DNA of 64,000 bases from G965222535 sp965222535 (GTDB taxonomy: Bacteria; Pseudomonadota; Gammaproteobacteria; HK1), in the NCBI GenBank assembly GCA_965222535.1, contig OZ244957.1:1364001-1428000 (forward strand), in the 5' to 3' direction. Below the pieces are notes generated by a model, which saw only the letters and a program-made list of their open reading frames with translations, ran no database searches and was not told the origin of the DNA. Below are positions 63,139 to 64,000 of the stretch, in pieces. The translations under genes and the position numbers were made by a program. The stretch's first letter is position 1, and every line of letters begins with the position of its first letter.

Positions 63139-64000
63139 TTGACTTTGCCGAGTGTGGCGGCGATTGCAGTGGTGCTGAAGGGCTACCCGCGCGTGTCTGA
63201 GACCTTTATCGCCCAAGAACTACTGGCCTTGGAGCAGCGCGGGTTGGTGTTGCACATCATCGCCCTGCGCCGACCGACCGATACGCTGCAACATGCGCTG
63301 CATCAGCAGATCAAGGCAGCGGTACGTTATCTGCCGGAATACTTGTATCAACAGCCGTTGCGTCTGTTGCGTGCTTTCATTGCGCTGCGAAAAACCCCGG
63401 GGTATGCCCGCGCACGTGCGATCTGGCTGCGTGATTTGAGGCGCGATCGCAGCGCAAGCCGCGTGCGGCGGTTCGGTCAGGCGTTAATCTTGGCGCATGA
63501 GCTGGTCGATAATGTACACCACTTGTACGCGCATTTCCTGCATACCCCAACCTCGGTGGCGCGTTATACGGCGTTGCTGCGCGATCTGCCGTTCAGTATC
63601 TCGGCCCATGCCAAAGATATCTGGACGCTGCCCGACTGGGAGAAGCGCGAAAAGATTGCCGCCGCCGCGTGGACGGTAACCTGCACTGCGTATAACCACC
63701 GTCACCTGCAACAGTTCGGCTCTGCTGGGTCGGTGACCTTGCTATACCACGGGATCGATCGCAGCCGCTTCCCCGTGCCAGCAGCAGCGGGTCGCCAACG
63801 CGACGGCAGTTGCGCTGAAGATCCGCTGCAGTTACTGTCGGTTGGGCGCCTGGTCGCCAAAAAAGGCTATCACGATCTGCTGCGCGCCTTGGCGAACTTG
63901 CCACCCGATTTGCACTGGCGTTTGACGCATATCGGTGCCGGGCCGCTGGCTGGCGCGCTCAAGCGGCAGGGCTACCACCTTGGTCTTGGCAATCGCATTG
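63139..64000 (+). CDS. Glycosyltransferase family 4 (GT-B), N-terminal part, runs off the window
   Basis: An open frame of 287 codons that continues past base 64000. AIAVVLKGYPRVSETFIAQEL is the typical start of colanic-acid/WcaL-like glycosyltransferases, followed by HLYAHFLHTPTSVARY, FSISAHAKDIW and LLSVGRLVAKKGYHDLLRA, the beginning of the donor-binding domain. The start is probably the TTG at 63139 with AAGAGG nine bases upstream; TTG 63145 and GTG 63154 are alternatives. It follows dsbC after about 130 bp and likely works in surface polysaccharide synthesis. Confidence 0.85.
   Translation, partial: MTLPSVAAIAVVLKGYPRVSETFIAQELLALEQRGLVLHIIALRRPTDTLQHALHQQIKAAVRYLPEYLYQQPLRLLRAFIALRKTPGYARARAIWLRDLRRDRSASRVRRFGQALILAHELVDNVHHLYAHFLHTPTSVARYTALLRDLPFSISAHAKDIWTLPDWEKREKIAAAAWTVTCTAYNHRHLQQFGSAGSVTLLYHGIDRSRFPVPAAAGRQRDGSCAEDPLQLLSVGRLVAKKGYHDLLRALANLPPDLHWRLTHIGAGPLAGALKRQGYHLGLGNRI

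Overview
The window looks like a gammaproteobacterial chromosome of moderately high G+C. The evidence is the gene content and order: rhodanese-secB-gpsA, ribB-ribH-nusB-thiL, rpsF-rpsR-membrane protein-rplI, wbpV/wbpL/wbpM-type genes beside galU, plus prfC, djlA and dsbC. Most genes are ordinary housekeeping genes, but the DNA between them is unusually crowded with repeats and dead mobile elements. That suggests a genome under weak selection or a host-associated one; this is inference.

Layout. 1-1737: end of ppk1, then glmU. 1779-5742: two small ATPase-plus-putative-nuclease operons facing each other tail to tail, a candidate defence locus. 5999-10927: leftward operon rhodanese, secB, gpsA and a large ACP/acyl-adenylase/acyltransferase fusion. 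11351-13639: MFS exporter and a Cys-cluster protein. 14432-19402: envelope polysaccharide genes (epimerase, initiating sugar-phosphate transferase, WbpM-type dehydratase, galU). 19604-26517: argE, an NRDE protein, a protease-fold protein without catalytic triad, a methyltransferase and carA. 27001-30024: riboflavin/nusB/thiL operon with an eroded thiL. 30225-34915: an MttB-family methyltransferase, a Mth938-domain protein and sufCD. 35737-38467: ribosomal protein operon whose S6 carries a long repeat tail. 38469-48169: M17 aminopeptidase, etfBA, djlA, cysS, an unknown exported protein and prfC. 62285-64000: dsbC and the start of a glycosyltransferase.

The most unusual part is 48217-61879. A 41-bp minisatellite of almost 13 units leads into one open reading frame of 3226 codons. 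Its first ~330 codons have host-like G+C and contain a 12-C homopolymer; the rest is AT-rich, with a helical module repeated about nine times, three of them in 870-bp tandem units that look identical by eye. The locus is bracketed by IS256-family sequence in inverted orientation: an eroded 5' piece on the left and two tandem full-length dead copies on the right.

A dispersed intergenic repeat (about 150 bp when complete, G-rich half plus a perfect-stem hairpin) occurs about 19 times, usually just after genes. It forms the stop codon of galU and abuts the stop of the giant gene. A second, MITE-like element with 25-bp inverted ends lies at 46087-46487. No tRNA, rRNA or CRISPR array was seen.
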